A stretch of DNA of 64,000 nt from contig CM052361.1 in the NCBI GenBank assembly GCA_028551475.1, positions 1,805,501-1,869,500 of the forward strand. Direction: 5' to 3'. The notes beneath the pieces were generated by a model. That model saw nothing but the letters and a program-made list of their open reading frames with translations, made no database searches and was not told where the DNA came from. The number at the start of each line of letters is the position of its first letter. The stretch's first letter is position 1. The translations under genes and the position numbers were made by a program. Source of the stretch: Casuarina equisetifolia (taxonomy: Eukaryota; Streptophyta; Magnoliopsida; Fagales; Casuarinaceae). Below are positions 39,201-49,809 of this stretch, in pieces.

Positions 39201-41082
39201 GAGTGTTGAATGAACCTTATCTATCAGCAATAGACAATATACAACGGTAGAACCTAATAGAAAAGCAAAATCGAAATTTAAGCCACTCTGATGCAACTCT
39301 CTTGACCCACATTCAATAGTTTCCTCTGAAGTAGGCTTCCAAAACCCCCAGGTGCAACTAAATAAACCTTTTTTTTTTTCCAAAAATGTTTCCAAATTAG
39401 TGTATCCCTTTCACCCAAAGGCTAAAGCCACAGCTTCATTACAACCAACAGCTTTATCATTGAATTTTATGTACCGAATCAATACCATCAAAGCTCCTTA
39501 TATTACCAATTAAGGATTCAACTTATCAAAAAACATTTCATGATGTGAAAAGTTATGCCATAATATTCAACCAAACATACCTCACAAGAAATAGAGTAGA
39601 AGTATTTGGATAATGTGGAAAACATAGCATGAGCAAAATGACTTAAACCTTGATGATCCTTTAAAATAGTTGAGCTGATCGATTCAGAAATTCTGCGTTC
39701 TAAAATAATGACATCACCATATACTTCAGGCTTGAAAGCATCCTCGCCTTCATTTTTTATTTCAACATAAACAACAGCATAACTGCAAAAAAGGACAATG
39801 ACAGATGAACTAAGAAACTTGGTTAAAAATCATATGGTTTCTATGTGGTTACTTGAGACAAAGGACATTAAGAATACATAGCTGGAGCCAAGCAATAATG
39901 TCAGTATACGATATGACAGAGACATTGAACCGCCTCAAATGAAAGCTAAACAGCATAGATCCATTTGCTAATTTTCACATTAAGGGCTCTCTCGTTTGCC
40001 TTCTTTTTCAGACTTTTAGCATCTTCTGAAGTAATAATTACCATTTTTATGGGTGAGCATAAGATTGAATTTCCTTCACATTAAAGCAAAAGCAAATTGA
40101 CCATTGAACAATCAAACATTTTAATCCCAGGTGTATTTATACAACTGTGCGATTTCATGGGTGCTTGCATCCAGAAACCCTAAACTTGGCACAACCTTTT
40201 AACGGACATTTCTTCATAATTGGATGTCACAATCCCAGGTAAAAGCCACTACAAACCTACAAGACTCATTTGAAGTTTGATGATGAAATCAAGAAAAGAA
40301 AATTAAGATATCTATCACATTTTCCATTTCAACAACAAAACAATATTCACAACATCGATTTAAACTTCAATAAGTGAAGGTAGATATTCCAATTTCTTAT
40401 GCAGACAACCCCAACCCACCCGCCATAAAAGTAACCCACCACAAGAAAGCCAAATATATTACTATGGAAATTCGAAGGAGAAAAGTTTAAGCGCACAAAC
40501 CTGCAACCAGTTTTGATAAAATCCTTCAAGGAAGTCGCTCTTTGTGTCCCTCTGGCTCGACACCCAAATGCAACACACAAAGCTGTCAAGATTGCACTTT
40601 TTCCACCTGTAAACGCCACAACCAGACAGTACGTAAAGCAACAACACTTACAAAACATGCACTACGCCTCTTATAACAAAGTTGTCAAATCAAAGTGCCC
40701 ACACGTAAACCCGCGAATAAACACTAGAATTCAAGACCAAAAGAAATCCATCCTCCTCCAAAAAAACATGAAAAATACTCACAAAGTCCATTCCTATTTG
40801 AGAAAAATTCATAAGCCCAAATCAAACCAAAGCAACTACATACCAAGGATGACTTGATGATTTCTCGATTTCCTATTTACCGCGTACTTGAAAAAATAAC
40901 AGGGAGAAATAGAATCGCTTACTTCCATTCTGACCAGTGATGAAGTTGACCCACTCGCCGAGCTCAATCTGAAGATTATCGTGGCACATGAAGTTCTCCA
41001 GTCGGATCTTCTTGATGATGCCGGCGTTAGAACGACGAGGAAGGGTGGATATGGGGTCCGAGAAACCCCCAGAGTCGCCCAT
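24247..41082 (-). CDS. SMC6: SMC6, SMC5/6 complex ATPase (MIM/SMC6B-like)
   Basis: I could place 28 exons, all GT-AG and in frame: 24247-24304, 25664-25758, 26206-26303, 26550-26607, 26764-26842, 26971-27050, 27248-27350, 27447-27583, 28060-28155, 28248-28333, 28423-28537, 28632-28763, 29206-29410, 30302-30414, 30610-30712, 30806-30975, 31751-31855, 32016-32090, 33061-33136, 33235-33311, 35371-35505, 36033-36152, 36431-36751, 36821-36907, 38487-38542, 39649-39782, 40501-40606 and 40923-41082. The product is 1059 residues, close to the Arabidopsis protein. Walker A, GQNGSGKS (50-57), is split by intron 1. Coiled coils flank a hinge at about 450-575. The signature LSGGERS is at 975-981, and Walker B ends in D1003 and E1004. 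SMC6 pairs with SMC5 in a nuclear complex for recombinational repair and SUMO-linked genome stability. All catalytic motifs are present, so the gene is probably functional. Confidence 0.97.
28538..28564 (-). other. Alternative 3' splice site region in SMC6 with in-frame stop
   Basis: Exon 11 counted from the 3' end (28423-28537) is best read from the acceptor TTTCTAG, which gives a product matching SMC6 proteins. A second acceptor AACAG lies 27 nt upstream. Using it would add nine codons, the last of which is TAG, in the SMC6 frame. Transcripts made that way would be truncated. Confidence 0.6.
28985..29175. other. GC-richer island inside an SMC6 intron
   Basis: Within the AT-rich intron 28764-29205, about 190 bases are clearly richer in G and C (AGGGCTCTCCGCTCCCTGCC, then CTCCACCCCCACAAAGG). 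It codes for nothing I recognise and may be a transposon fragment. Confidence 0.45.
33569..33674 (+). mobile_element. tRNA-derived SINE with target-site duplication
   Basis: In the SMC6 intron 33312-35370. A box TAGCTCAGTGGT is at 33585-33596 and B box GGTTTGACACC at 33629-33639. A GACAAAAAAAATT tail follows. The ten bases AATATCTTAA occur exactly on both sides (33559-33568 and 33675-33684), as expected for a target-site duplication. It has the same A/B-box layout as the element at 23.7 kb. Confidence 0.75.
37718..38110 (+). repeat. Tandem duplication of about 200 bp in an SMC6 intron
   Basis: Copies at 37718-37899 and 37923-38110 share long stretches such as GGCAGGCTTAGAAGAAGCAA and TCTCCTGAAATAAATTTCC. 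They differ by scattered substitutions and a short ACCACA expansion. They lie in the intron between 36908 and 38486. Confidence 0.9.
38634..38660. repeat. (CA)n microsatellite with CG interruptions
   Basis: CA dinucleotides with regular CACACG interruptions in the SMC6 intron 38543-39648, directly before a short tandem duplication. Confidence 0.85.
38671..38835 (+). repeat. Tandem duplication of about 70 bp in an SMC6 intron
   Basis: Copies at 38671-38742 and 38764-38835 share AAAACAACTTAGTC and TTTCAATTTCAGAACAAAAC, and both end in ACATGCTCCCACA. They follow the CA microsatellite. Confidence 0.88.
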
Positions 41083-41639
41083 GGATGACCTGAACCTAGG
41101 GTTTTCTCTGCCAATCCTCTCAGAGAGAGAGCAGGGAATTTGGATGCCTGACTATGCACAGAAAGAGCGCGCCTGTGGCGGGAAGATCAATTTACTGAGT
41201 GGGACTGAGTTAAGCAAAAGCGAGTCAATCTTTTTTTTTTTTTTTTCTAATAGTCGATGGATATTTGCGTTCTAAGTAGACAGGATAAAATTGAAAATTT
41301 TTTGATTTGTAAAATAATGTTGAAAAAATTACTAAGAATGAAATTATTATTTTTAAGATTTTTTTCTTTTTGGGAAGCATAAGAAATATAATAAGTGGAT
41401 GTTGAATTCAAAACCTCTTGAATATTGGACAATATAAACTTCAATTGAAGCATATGTCGGTGAACAAAGACAAAAAGTTATACCTTAAATACTATCATCG
41501 TACATGTGGGTTATGTTGTGAAAGGTTAATTATTAGACTCATAGTTAGAATAAAGAGATATATAAGTTATTTTTAGATTAAAGACCAAAATGAAGAAACG
41601 CATGATTTTAACTCGTTTAAATATATTATTTGTTATTTT

Positions 41640-41810
41640 TACTTAATATTTCATTTGCATATACTCTCAATATTAATATATTATATTTTTTAAAGATAAA
41701 ATGCACTAAAAAATGTGCTTTTTGTTTTAAGAATCCATCTTTTGTTGAAAAATTAAGAGAGAGAAAATCAATAGTTAAGTGTAATGAAATCAATTAGTTA
41801 AAAGTTAAAT
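41640..41810 (+). repeat. Diverged direct repeat, copy 1 (pair with 42860-43045)
   Basis: The segment from TCTCAATATTAATATA through AAGATAAAATGCA to GAAATCAATTAGTTA recurs about 1.2 kb to the right with insertions and substitutions. The flanks also share 'stretches such as ATATAAGAATT-TTATTTATA' motifs. It is probably an old repeat family member. Confidence 0.65.
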
Positions 41811-42069
41811 GAGAATATTGTTAAAATATGATGAATGAGACTTGCACTATTAAAAAATATATAAGATTTCTTATTTATATAATGATAATATTTTAAAATA
41901 AACTAAAGTATGGTTAAGATATAACTAATGAATCTTATATTATTAAAGAGTATATAAGAATTTTTATTTATACAAAAATAATTTTTTTAAAAAAATAACT
42001 AAACAAAGAAATATATAAATCAACAAGAATGTCCCATTAGTAAAGACTGACATCAAACTTGAAAAATCA

Positions 42070-42480
42070 ATTAAAATAAATTATCAACCAAGTATATAGA
42101 GAAGAGCCATGTGAAAATATGGCACATCTTGTACAAAATATTGTACTCAATACCTAGTAGAAATCGCCTCACTAGATGTCTTGATTGTTCGTCAAATCTA
42201 TTATCAACACCATCTTGCACAATAGCATCCGATGTTGACCTTTTGAAACCTCCAGCCAAAGTGTTCGCAATGTCCATGGAAACCCTCAAGACATGTGAAT
42301 AAACTATGAGATTTTCCCATAGCTTTAAGTTGCTCCTTCAGAGCTCTAGGCATAATTTCTTTCTTTCCTTCAAAAAAGTTGCACAAGTACAAAACTCATA
42401 ACATATAAGATCTTGCTCTTCTTCCAATTGAAGTTTGTTGAGTTTGCTTATAGAAGGGATTTGCAAGACAGCCTCGAGGC
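42070..42480 (-). pseudogene. Unassigned coding-like fragment, frameshifted
   Basis: On the - strand the frames read as plausible protein in sequence but switch frame. First comes LEAVLQIPSISKLNKLQLEE with an ATFLKERK segment (42480-42370). Then comes KEIMPRALKEQLKAMGKSHS (42370-42305). After a stop and shift comes RVSMDIANTLAGGFKRSTSD to HLVRRFLLGIEYN (42289-42130). I do not recognise the family. At least two frame changes suggest a dead gene fragment. Confidence 0.45.
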
Positions 42481-42859
42481 TAGATAATGAGCTTTTAACT
42501 TAGTATTAAAGTCAAATATCCCTTAACACTCTTGGGGGCTTTATGTGCACCTTTTTTTATAAAAGTAAAATCTTATAACACAAGCATCAAACTTATGTAT
42601 ACCAAGTGTCAAACCCTAGACTTTACAGTTGGATGATTAACTTACAATTTCATGCATTTGAGTTAACACATTTTTATGTAATGTAGCATCATAATGATTC
42701 AATAATTTAACCATAGTGATGAATGAGTGTGAAAATGTGGTCAATAAATCCCACATTGATTAATGAATATATAAGAATTATTGTTTATATGATAATAAAT
42801 TTTACTAACTATTGAGTTATCTTTTGAGTTAAATAATGACATTTTAATAAATGTCAAGA

Positions 42860-43045
42860 GATTTATTTATTCTCAATATTAATATAATTTATTTTTTCAA
42901 GATAAAATACATTAAATATGCCATGGAATGTTACAACAGCAAAAGCCACCACGTTTTTTGTTCTGAAATATTTTTTTTTCATTGAAAAACTAGAAAGCGG
43001 AAATCAATAACTAAGAATGATAAAATCAATTGGTTATTGGTTGAA
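42860..43045 (+). repeat. Diverged direct repeat, copy 2 (pair with 41640-41810)
   Basis: Matches 41640-41810 in order (TCTCAATATTAATATAAT, AAGATAAAATACATTAAA, ATTGAAAAACTAGA, AAATCAATAACTAAG), with an extra stretch around 42925-42965. Confidence 0.65.
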
Positions 43046-44335
43046 GATTTATCTACTTTCCAGGCAGACTTAAATGAGGATACACAACCGAAAGACATCA
43101 AATAAAAATTCATTTATTTGGGTGAAACTTTTAGTGGACTCATTTAAGGCTTATCATAATTAACATTCAACAAAATATAAAAGGTTTTGTTTTCAGGTAA
43201 TTAAGATAAAGGTATGGACAAAAGAATATTTTGTCGTTTGTAAACCACTCAATAAACGCAATAAATTGTAGGACTGCCATAATAATGTATTCGACTGGCG
43301 TTTCAAATTTTTCTTGTTTCGTTATTAGTAGAAGTAAAAGATTTTCCATGCCTATTGTTAAAAATACCTAAAATTCAGCTGAAAATATGTATTCTTTTAC
43401 CGAGCTTATATGATTTTTTTATGACCTTCAAACAGCTTAACCGCAAAAAGATTCAAATTTTAACATTTCAAACTTCAAGATGAAATATTGAAAAAACAGT
43501 TTTCTCGTTCCTATCAATGAATGAACCCTAATAATTTTTTTTTCCCTAGAAGTTCACATGCTATTGATAATACCTGTGCATTGTACCTATCATACCTATT
43601 TCTCATTTATTTATATACCATACTTTTATTCTTTTTGTTACAGCTAGACAAAAGAGGTGTTAGAATGAGTGTCAAACCTAAACCTTCTAAACAAACGAGA
43701 CATCGTGATGCAATTAACCCTAATAATTGACTAATCATGTTGGTTAAATCAAATTATGTTAAGCAATCACTAAGTCTATTAAGAGGGAAGCAATTAAGGA
43801 GAAATCATACCATAATCCATCCATGATATCCCTTACTCCCACGTAACAATGGGTAGTCCACAGAAGGGAAATACCGCTCGAGTGCTTTAATTAGAAACCC
43901 AAGTTTGCTTCCATGGTGGTGATTCGATGCCATGAGAATCACAACATACAGATTGAGGATCCATGTCATTTAATGAAATGGCATGCCATGGCTAATGCAT
44001 ACGAAACGTCGCCGTAAAAGAAGATATCTTCCAAAAATTACCTAACATATTTTTCCGTTTTGAAGTTAAACAACCCGTTCTGCGGCGGTGAAATGTGCTA
44101 CCGTGACTATTTTATCGGAGTGAGTTCTTTTGGGAAGCTCAGGATCACCGTATGATCGTCGATTCGGTGTAATCAGACGGCATGGGGTGGTCTACAATCT
44201 GGTTCGTAACTGGTTTTGTGACCTTTTTGCTGGGGGAATGCTTGTCACCTACTCCGTTTAAGTTCCTTCACTCTAGTTGCTCTGAGTGAGTTCAGGGAGA
44301 GAGGAAGAAGACGATAGAGAAGGGGTTTTCAGGCC

Positions 44336-45253
44336 ATGGAGAAACAGAAAATCTGTAAGATCTGCAGCAAGCGCTTTGCCAATGGGAAAGCCATGGGGGG
44401 CCACATGAGATCGCATCTGGTCAAGCTTCCGATCCCTGCGCCGAAGCAGCACGGCAAGCCAGTCACCGGCGAGTTAACTCAGCCGTCGCCGTCCTCGTCG
44501 TCCTCTCTCAGCTTCCCCTCCGGGGAGACCACCATGCAGTGCTACCGATCGCTCAACGGCGAACTGTATCATGCGGGGGACTCCGATAGGGAAAGTGAGA
44601 ACGAGTCTCGCCCTCGAAACCCCACTCGCAGAAGATCCAAACGGCCATGTAAAATCATCTCTCCGCTTTCAGAGCCTACGGTGGAGCCCGAGCCGGCGAG
44701 TTCAATCTCCGATACTTTTTCTGAAGTAGACGTTGCCATGTGTCTCCTCAAGCTTTCTAGGGATACATGGCCAAAAGGGAAAGAAATAGTTCGACTTGAA
44801 GACGATGAATCAGTGGATGATGAACAAGAAGACGAGGATAATTACTCGCTCGCCACGATTCGCAGGCGAACACGGCAGCAGGTGAGGTTCAAGTGCGGGA
44901 CGTGCAAGAAAGTGTTTCCGTCTTATCAGGCTCTTGGCGGCCACAGAGCAAGCCACAAGAAAACCAGGAACCAGTTCCACGAAGAACATGTCGAAGAAAG
45001 AAAGGTCGGCGGCGCTGGTCCTAACCGCAACATCGTCGTCGATCGGAGAGTCTTTGAATGTGAGTACTGTTGCAGAGTCTTTGAGTCGGGCCAAGCACTT
45101 GGTGGACACAAGAAGGTCCACTTCTCCAACGCAAGCGACGCTAGAACTTCTGCAAAAGTCGGAGACAATTTGATAGATCTTAATTTGCCGGCGCCGGAAG
45201 TCGAAGACGAAGCAAGCCAGGCTGCGTTCTCAACTGTGTCAAATGCAGAATAA
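44336..45253 (+). CDS. C2H2 zinc-finger protein, three fingers, EAR motif (ZAT-like)
   Basis: This intronless gene encodes 305 residues. Finger 1 uses C7, C10, H23 and H27 and has KAMGGH in place of the usual QALGGH. Finger 2 (C187, C190, H203, H207) and finger 3 (C242, C245, H258, H262) carry the plant-specific QALGGH helix. Between fingers 1 and 2 lie a Ser-rich stretch, a basic RRRSKR segment that could be a nuclear signal, and an acidic stretch. Near the C-terminus, LIDLNL at 279-284 is a DLN-type EAR motif, which in this family recruits TOPLESS-type co-repressors. It is therefore probably a sequence-specific transcriptional repressor of the ZAT1/4/9 type. The ATG follows an AG-rich leader. 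From memory, Arabidopsis has a similar gene between SMC6B and TDR, which supports orthology by position. The target genes are unknown. Confidence 0.95.
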   Translation: MEKQKICKICSKRFANGKAMGGHMRSHLVKLPIPAPKQHGKPVTGELTQPSPSSSSSLSFPSGETTMQCYRSLNGELYHAGDSDRESENESRPRNPTRRRSKRPCKIISPLSEPTVEPEPASSISDTFSEVDVAMCLLKLSRDTWPKGKEIVRLEDDESVDDEQEDEDNYSLATIRRRTRQQVRFKCGTCKKVFPSYQALGGHRASHKKTRNQFHEEHVEERKVGGAGPNRNIVVDRRVFECEYCCRVFESGQALGGHKKVHFSNASDARTSAKVGDNLIDLNLPAPEVEDEASQAAFSTVSNAE

Positions 45254-45668
45254 GCTCGCCGCAGTTCATCGAACAATTTAGAGGTATAATTCTCATCCCT
45301 TCCTTTACAATTCCCACAAATATTAGGCCATTTCAATCCCTTTGGTTTCCAGAATTTGCTTTATGGTTACCAATTATAGCATCGAATTCTCCCATATTGC
45401 AATCCATTAATGGATAAAAGAGAGAGCTTAAAACTCCAAGAATCCTGATGAAGAAGATTAAAAGAGGTTTAAGGTGCAGGTGCGCTTGTTTATGCTCAGG
45501 CTATAACTGTTCTCCTTTATTAAAAAAAGAAACGAAAGGCTGTAGAGAAAGAGAGAGGACTGCCATGGAAACCTTCTAGCTGTTGTTTAGATACGAGCTA
45601 TGCTTCATGGTTTTGTACAGTTGGTGAAGAAGTCAAGAGGTTGGGTTCTAAATGCTGTCTTCCTTATC

Positions 45669-45851
45669 TTCTATGTAGTTTATCTTTTGAATTTGATCCG
45701 GTAGAGTGAAGCCACACTGAAGCATACTCCATGGGCCAATCACATGCTGTCGTGTCAAAGTTGGGGGTTCCAACATCAGCCGGAATGCATCTGCAGCCCC
45801 ATCAGGCCACCCCTTCATCTCCCTTCCTGTTTTCATTATTCTATGTAGTTT
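45669..45851. repeat. 13-bp direct repeats flanking a 157-bp segment
   Basis: TTCTATGTAGTTT occurs exactly at 45669-45681 and at 45839-45851. The 157 bases between them are richer in G/C than the surroundings and read openly on the - strand. This could be an insertion with target-site duplication, but no poly(A) tail or terminal repeat is visible. Confidence 0.5.
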
Positions 45852-47157
45852 GATGTTGGGAGAAGTGAAAGAGACAGGGTTTGGAAAACAATGGAAAATT
45901 AGTTGCAAACAGCCCTGACCTCATGTGGTTGGATGCTTGACTTTAAAGCTGTCCTACTCAACAGTGGGAGTTTTAGGTTTTCTAACTTTTACATAGATTT
46001 GGTGGGTCAATTACTTATGGTTTGCTTTTTGCTTGCGTTTACTTCATTTCTTCTTAAAATCATCTTGTAAGGAGAGAATAATATTTTCAATAGAAAAGAT
46101 TCAAGAACAAGTCACAAACAATCTGAAACAACACACGGATTTAAACGTGTTCAATAAAAGAAGATAGAATGAGTGATGACTCTATGCATCTTAATTATCT
46201 AGATTGAACAAATTTTTGGATTATTATGCATAGAAACTTATGCCCAATGGTATCTTGATCACGTTAGCTAGAGTTAGTCAAATGCATTGCATTGGTCTTG
46301 AACCTAAGTTCCTACCTTTATGGCTCTACGTGAAGATACCATTTTATAATTTTTGTTAGTGACGTTTCAATTGCTTTTAACATAAGTCTCCAATGAAATG
46401 ATATGCAAATTGTTTGGTCTAGTCGTGGAATGAGAGAATTCACATAGTCTTTTGCTCTAGTAGTATGAGTTAATAGAGAAGTTTATCATCTCTTGTGTTA
46501 AACTTTTTGTCTTCTAAGATAAAAAAAATTTCAATTATTGAAGAATCAAATTTCAAAGAAATTGATCATTAAGATCTTTTTTATCATTTAATTTGACTAT
46601 ACTTGTATCGGCTTTATAGAATAAACTCACCTGTAATTGGTTTTTGTTTAAATGAGTATTTATTTGTAATTGTTAATTCATCATGTTCTTTCTTGAATGT
46701 TTTGGCCTTTGTGCCACTATTTCACATGCAATGCATTCACGAAGTAAAACTCCATAAAATATCTAGATTTCTCCTTTTATCTATAGGTTTTACTTATTTC
46801 ATGTTGCAGCCACAAAAAATGTTCTGATTCATTGTAAAAATTCACATAAATGCATCCTTCTTAGAGATTGCATGACCTTTTAGATAATTAATTATAGAAT
46901 AAAAAAATATAAATTAGAAAACTTTACGTAACCTACCATTCTTTCATGGAATTAGTGAATCTCGTCCTTTTAATTTCAAAAACACAATAAAGATGTTCTT
47001 TTACTATAACTAAAACCATCACAAATTACCAAAAGTTGTTAATAAAAGCTCTGACTAATTATCAACTTTTTATTGCTAGTTTGTCAAAAATAGCTTGTTG
47101 ACACAAATTATTCTTGATATCGCAAAGAATTGTCTTAAAATAGTACCTTTGATGACC

Positions 47158-47404
47158 TTAGCACTAATAGTAATTATTAGGACCATCAAGCACTACCATT
47201 TTAATGTAGTAGCAGTGTCAAATAGTTTTAACACTAACAATAATTGTTAGGACCAGCGAATATTATCATTGCAGTAGGACTGATAGTTTTTTGATGTAGT
47301 GTTAGATAGTCTTAACACTAATAGTAGTTGTTAGAACAATCGAGGACTATCATTGTACTAAGACCAATAGTTTTTGATGCAATAGTAGTGTTTGATAGTC
47401 TTAA
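47158..47404 (+). repeat. Tandem repeat, three diverged units of 68-95 bp
   Basis: Units begin at 47158, 47226 and 47310. Each has a core like CTTAACACTAATAGTAGTTG, then TTAGRACCA and an ACTATCATT segment, ending in a TGTAGTAGTGT-like part. The units are strongly diverged. Confidence 0.75.
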
Positions 47405-49809
47405 CAAAATGTGCTGGACAATCATTTATAGGACATCTATACATAGACTAATAGTCATTACAAAAGCTTCTATATCATAAAGAAGCTACTTTGTTGGTGG
47501 ACTTTTGATCAACAATCTCATTCTTGGTTGGTATTTTCCCTTTTTAGTGACACGTCAAAGAGTTATGGTGTGTAATTTCTTAAGCAACAATAATGTATAA
47601 TTGCTAATAACCTAGTGTATCCAACACCTTTATTAGGTTTTAGATAACATATCCAATGTCTGTTGTTGTTTTATTGCAATGATCATGTGATCCACTAGGT
47701 ATTCTATTGTAATTTTCATTGCTTGTTTCCAATTTAAGACAACTTTCTTAAATGATCATGTTTTCTTTATTGTGATTGTTATTTTTACACTAGCAATGGA
47801 TGTCATTACACATACCTCACTTTTTTTCTTTTTAGAACAAAAAATGGTGATTAAAAACCAAAGAAAAAAATTAAAAGCATAAAAGGGATGTTAATGAATG
47901 CAATCTCCATGATCAAACCAACTTCGTTAATATGAATAAAAATAGGTACATTACATTCATCTTCCTGTGCATTTAATTGTTCACTTTTTACTCTCAAATT
48001 TGTGTCATTAAATACCTTTGTTATTTATATATATATGATTTGTGATCTTCAAAGAGTTTTACTATTTTGATTCTCTTCTCATAAATTGATTGTTGAAAAT
48101 AGTTATTTCCATAATATTTGAAATAAATGATGACAATACAATAATTATTGTTACCAAAGAATGCGGTATCCAAATTTAGGCAAACAACTTAAAGTGTCTT
48201 CATCCAAGAGGATTTTGCCATGGCTTGTTTCTTCTTATCCATTCTAAATACGTCTCCTCTCCTTTTTCTTCGTTCGAAATTGCACATTTAGTTGTTACAT
48301 TGCATACTTGACAATATAAGCCGTTGATTGATTGTAATTTGGAGTAATGACATGTTACTCATTATAGTTCGTAAAAATATATATGAAAGAGATGATAAAA
48401 ATCTCCATCTATTATATATAGAACTATGAAGCGTACAATTTTTCTAACAATTTATAATGTGACGTAATGTCATCATAGGAATTTTTTAACGATTTTATGA
48501 TGTGATAAAAATTAGTAAGGGGTGCTTATAGGTAATGTAAACAAATAATATTTAATCAACCGTAATGCTAGGATTTTCTCTAAAGCGAAAAAATCTCTAA
48601 AATGTTAAAAGGCGTCATGTTTTAGTTAAAATTTCTAACTACATGGCAAGCATTTTAATCTCTTTTTATGATATCTATAATAATTCAAAGAGAACAAATT
48701 TATATTAGAAACTTTTCTATTGAAAAACTTGGTTTATCATTTTCAATTTGATTGAATTAGAATTTGACTTTACCAGACAAAACAAAGTGACACTTTTGTT
48801 TAATTGTTGATAAACAATTATCTTGCTATATTTTTTAGAAGTTACTGTGAACAACTCTAAGAATTAGTTTAATACCTTTCAATTAATTTTTCTTTACTCC
48901 TTGGTTATAACAAAAGAAAAACTAATAGTTTCTCGATTCATGAAATTTGCTTCACAAATACATGTATATCTACTGAAGACTTACACAAACGTTTAAGGTA
49001 TTGTTAAAAGTTTTCAATAATCTTATCCGCCCAACCATCATATTCTCTCATATCTGAAACTTGTCGAGTATCATCATAAGTTCAAAACTTTTCCCCAACA
49101 ACCATTATCATATTGACCTTAAATGTTTAAATTTAGCAAATACACGATGATCACTATCTTTTATTTGACTTATTTAATAAAATACATTCATTTGGTAAAC
49201 TTATTTTTCTTTATCTTACAAACACCAATGTGTTTACCACTCTCTAGAGATAAACAACAACAAGTAAATTGACTTCGTTTTGAGTCTTCTCTGTCGGTTG
49301 GCAAGGATAAAACTGATTTTCCACATTAGAAAACTAACAAGAAAAATTTATTCATTTTGGTCAACATGATCTATTTATTTCTTTTCCTTTTCCTTCTCAA
49401 TTTAGCTAAAATAAGTTTTTTTTTTGTTGTAAATAGGAGAATTAAGATAAGTGGGTGTCAAATTCAAGATCTTTTTGTTTCAAACAGTATGGATTACTAA
49501 CTAAACTATATGTTTATCGACAAAAAAAAGCTGTTTCCCTTCATGCAAACACGCAAAATTCTACTAACCTAAACAAAATAAAGAAAAGCATTAGCAACTG
49601 TATTGATTTCTCTTAATAAATTCAATTCAAACCGGGAAATTTCTTCTTCGTGGAGGCCTCAACGCAGGATAGAGACTTTTTGCATGGCTTCCTAAAACGA
49701 CGTGCTCTCAACTTCACCACGTTGCTTCGTAGACCTTTGCGGTTTTTATATATTCGCTAAACCCTCTGAAACTGTGTAAAATATAGCCTGAAACCTCCAC
49801 CGGTTGTTA

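Larger units (their letters stand above)
41083..44335. other. Divergent intergenic region, SMC6 and zinc-finger promoters
   Basis: The 3.25-kb gap lies between two divergent gene starts. The first 150 bases after SMC6 are richer in G/C and fit its leader. The 44140-44335 part is likely the promoter and leader of the zinc-finger gene, ending in an AG-rich stretch before the ATG. The middle is very AT-rich and holds a diverged repeat pair and a frameshifted coding-like fragment (separate entries). Confidence 0.5.
45254..49809. other. AT-rich intergenic region, no gene seen
   Basis: The first few hundred bases are likely the 3' untranslated end of the zinc-finger gene. A 13-bp direct repeat brackets a GC-richer 157-bp piece at 45682-45838. 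A three-unit tandem repeat is at 47158-47404. The rest is long AT-rich sequence without a recognisable protein. The last 200 bases are the likely promoter of the QWRF gene. Confidence 0.5.
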
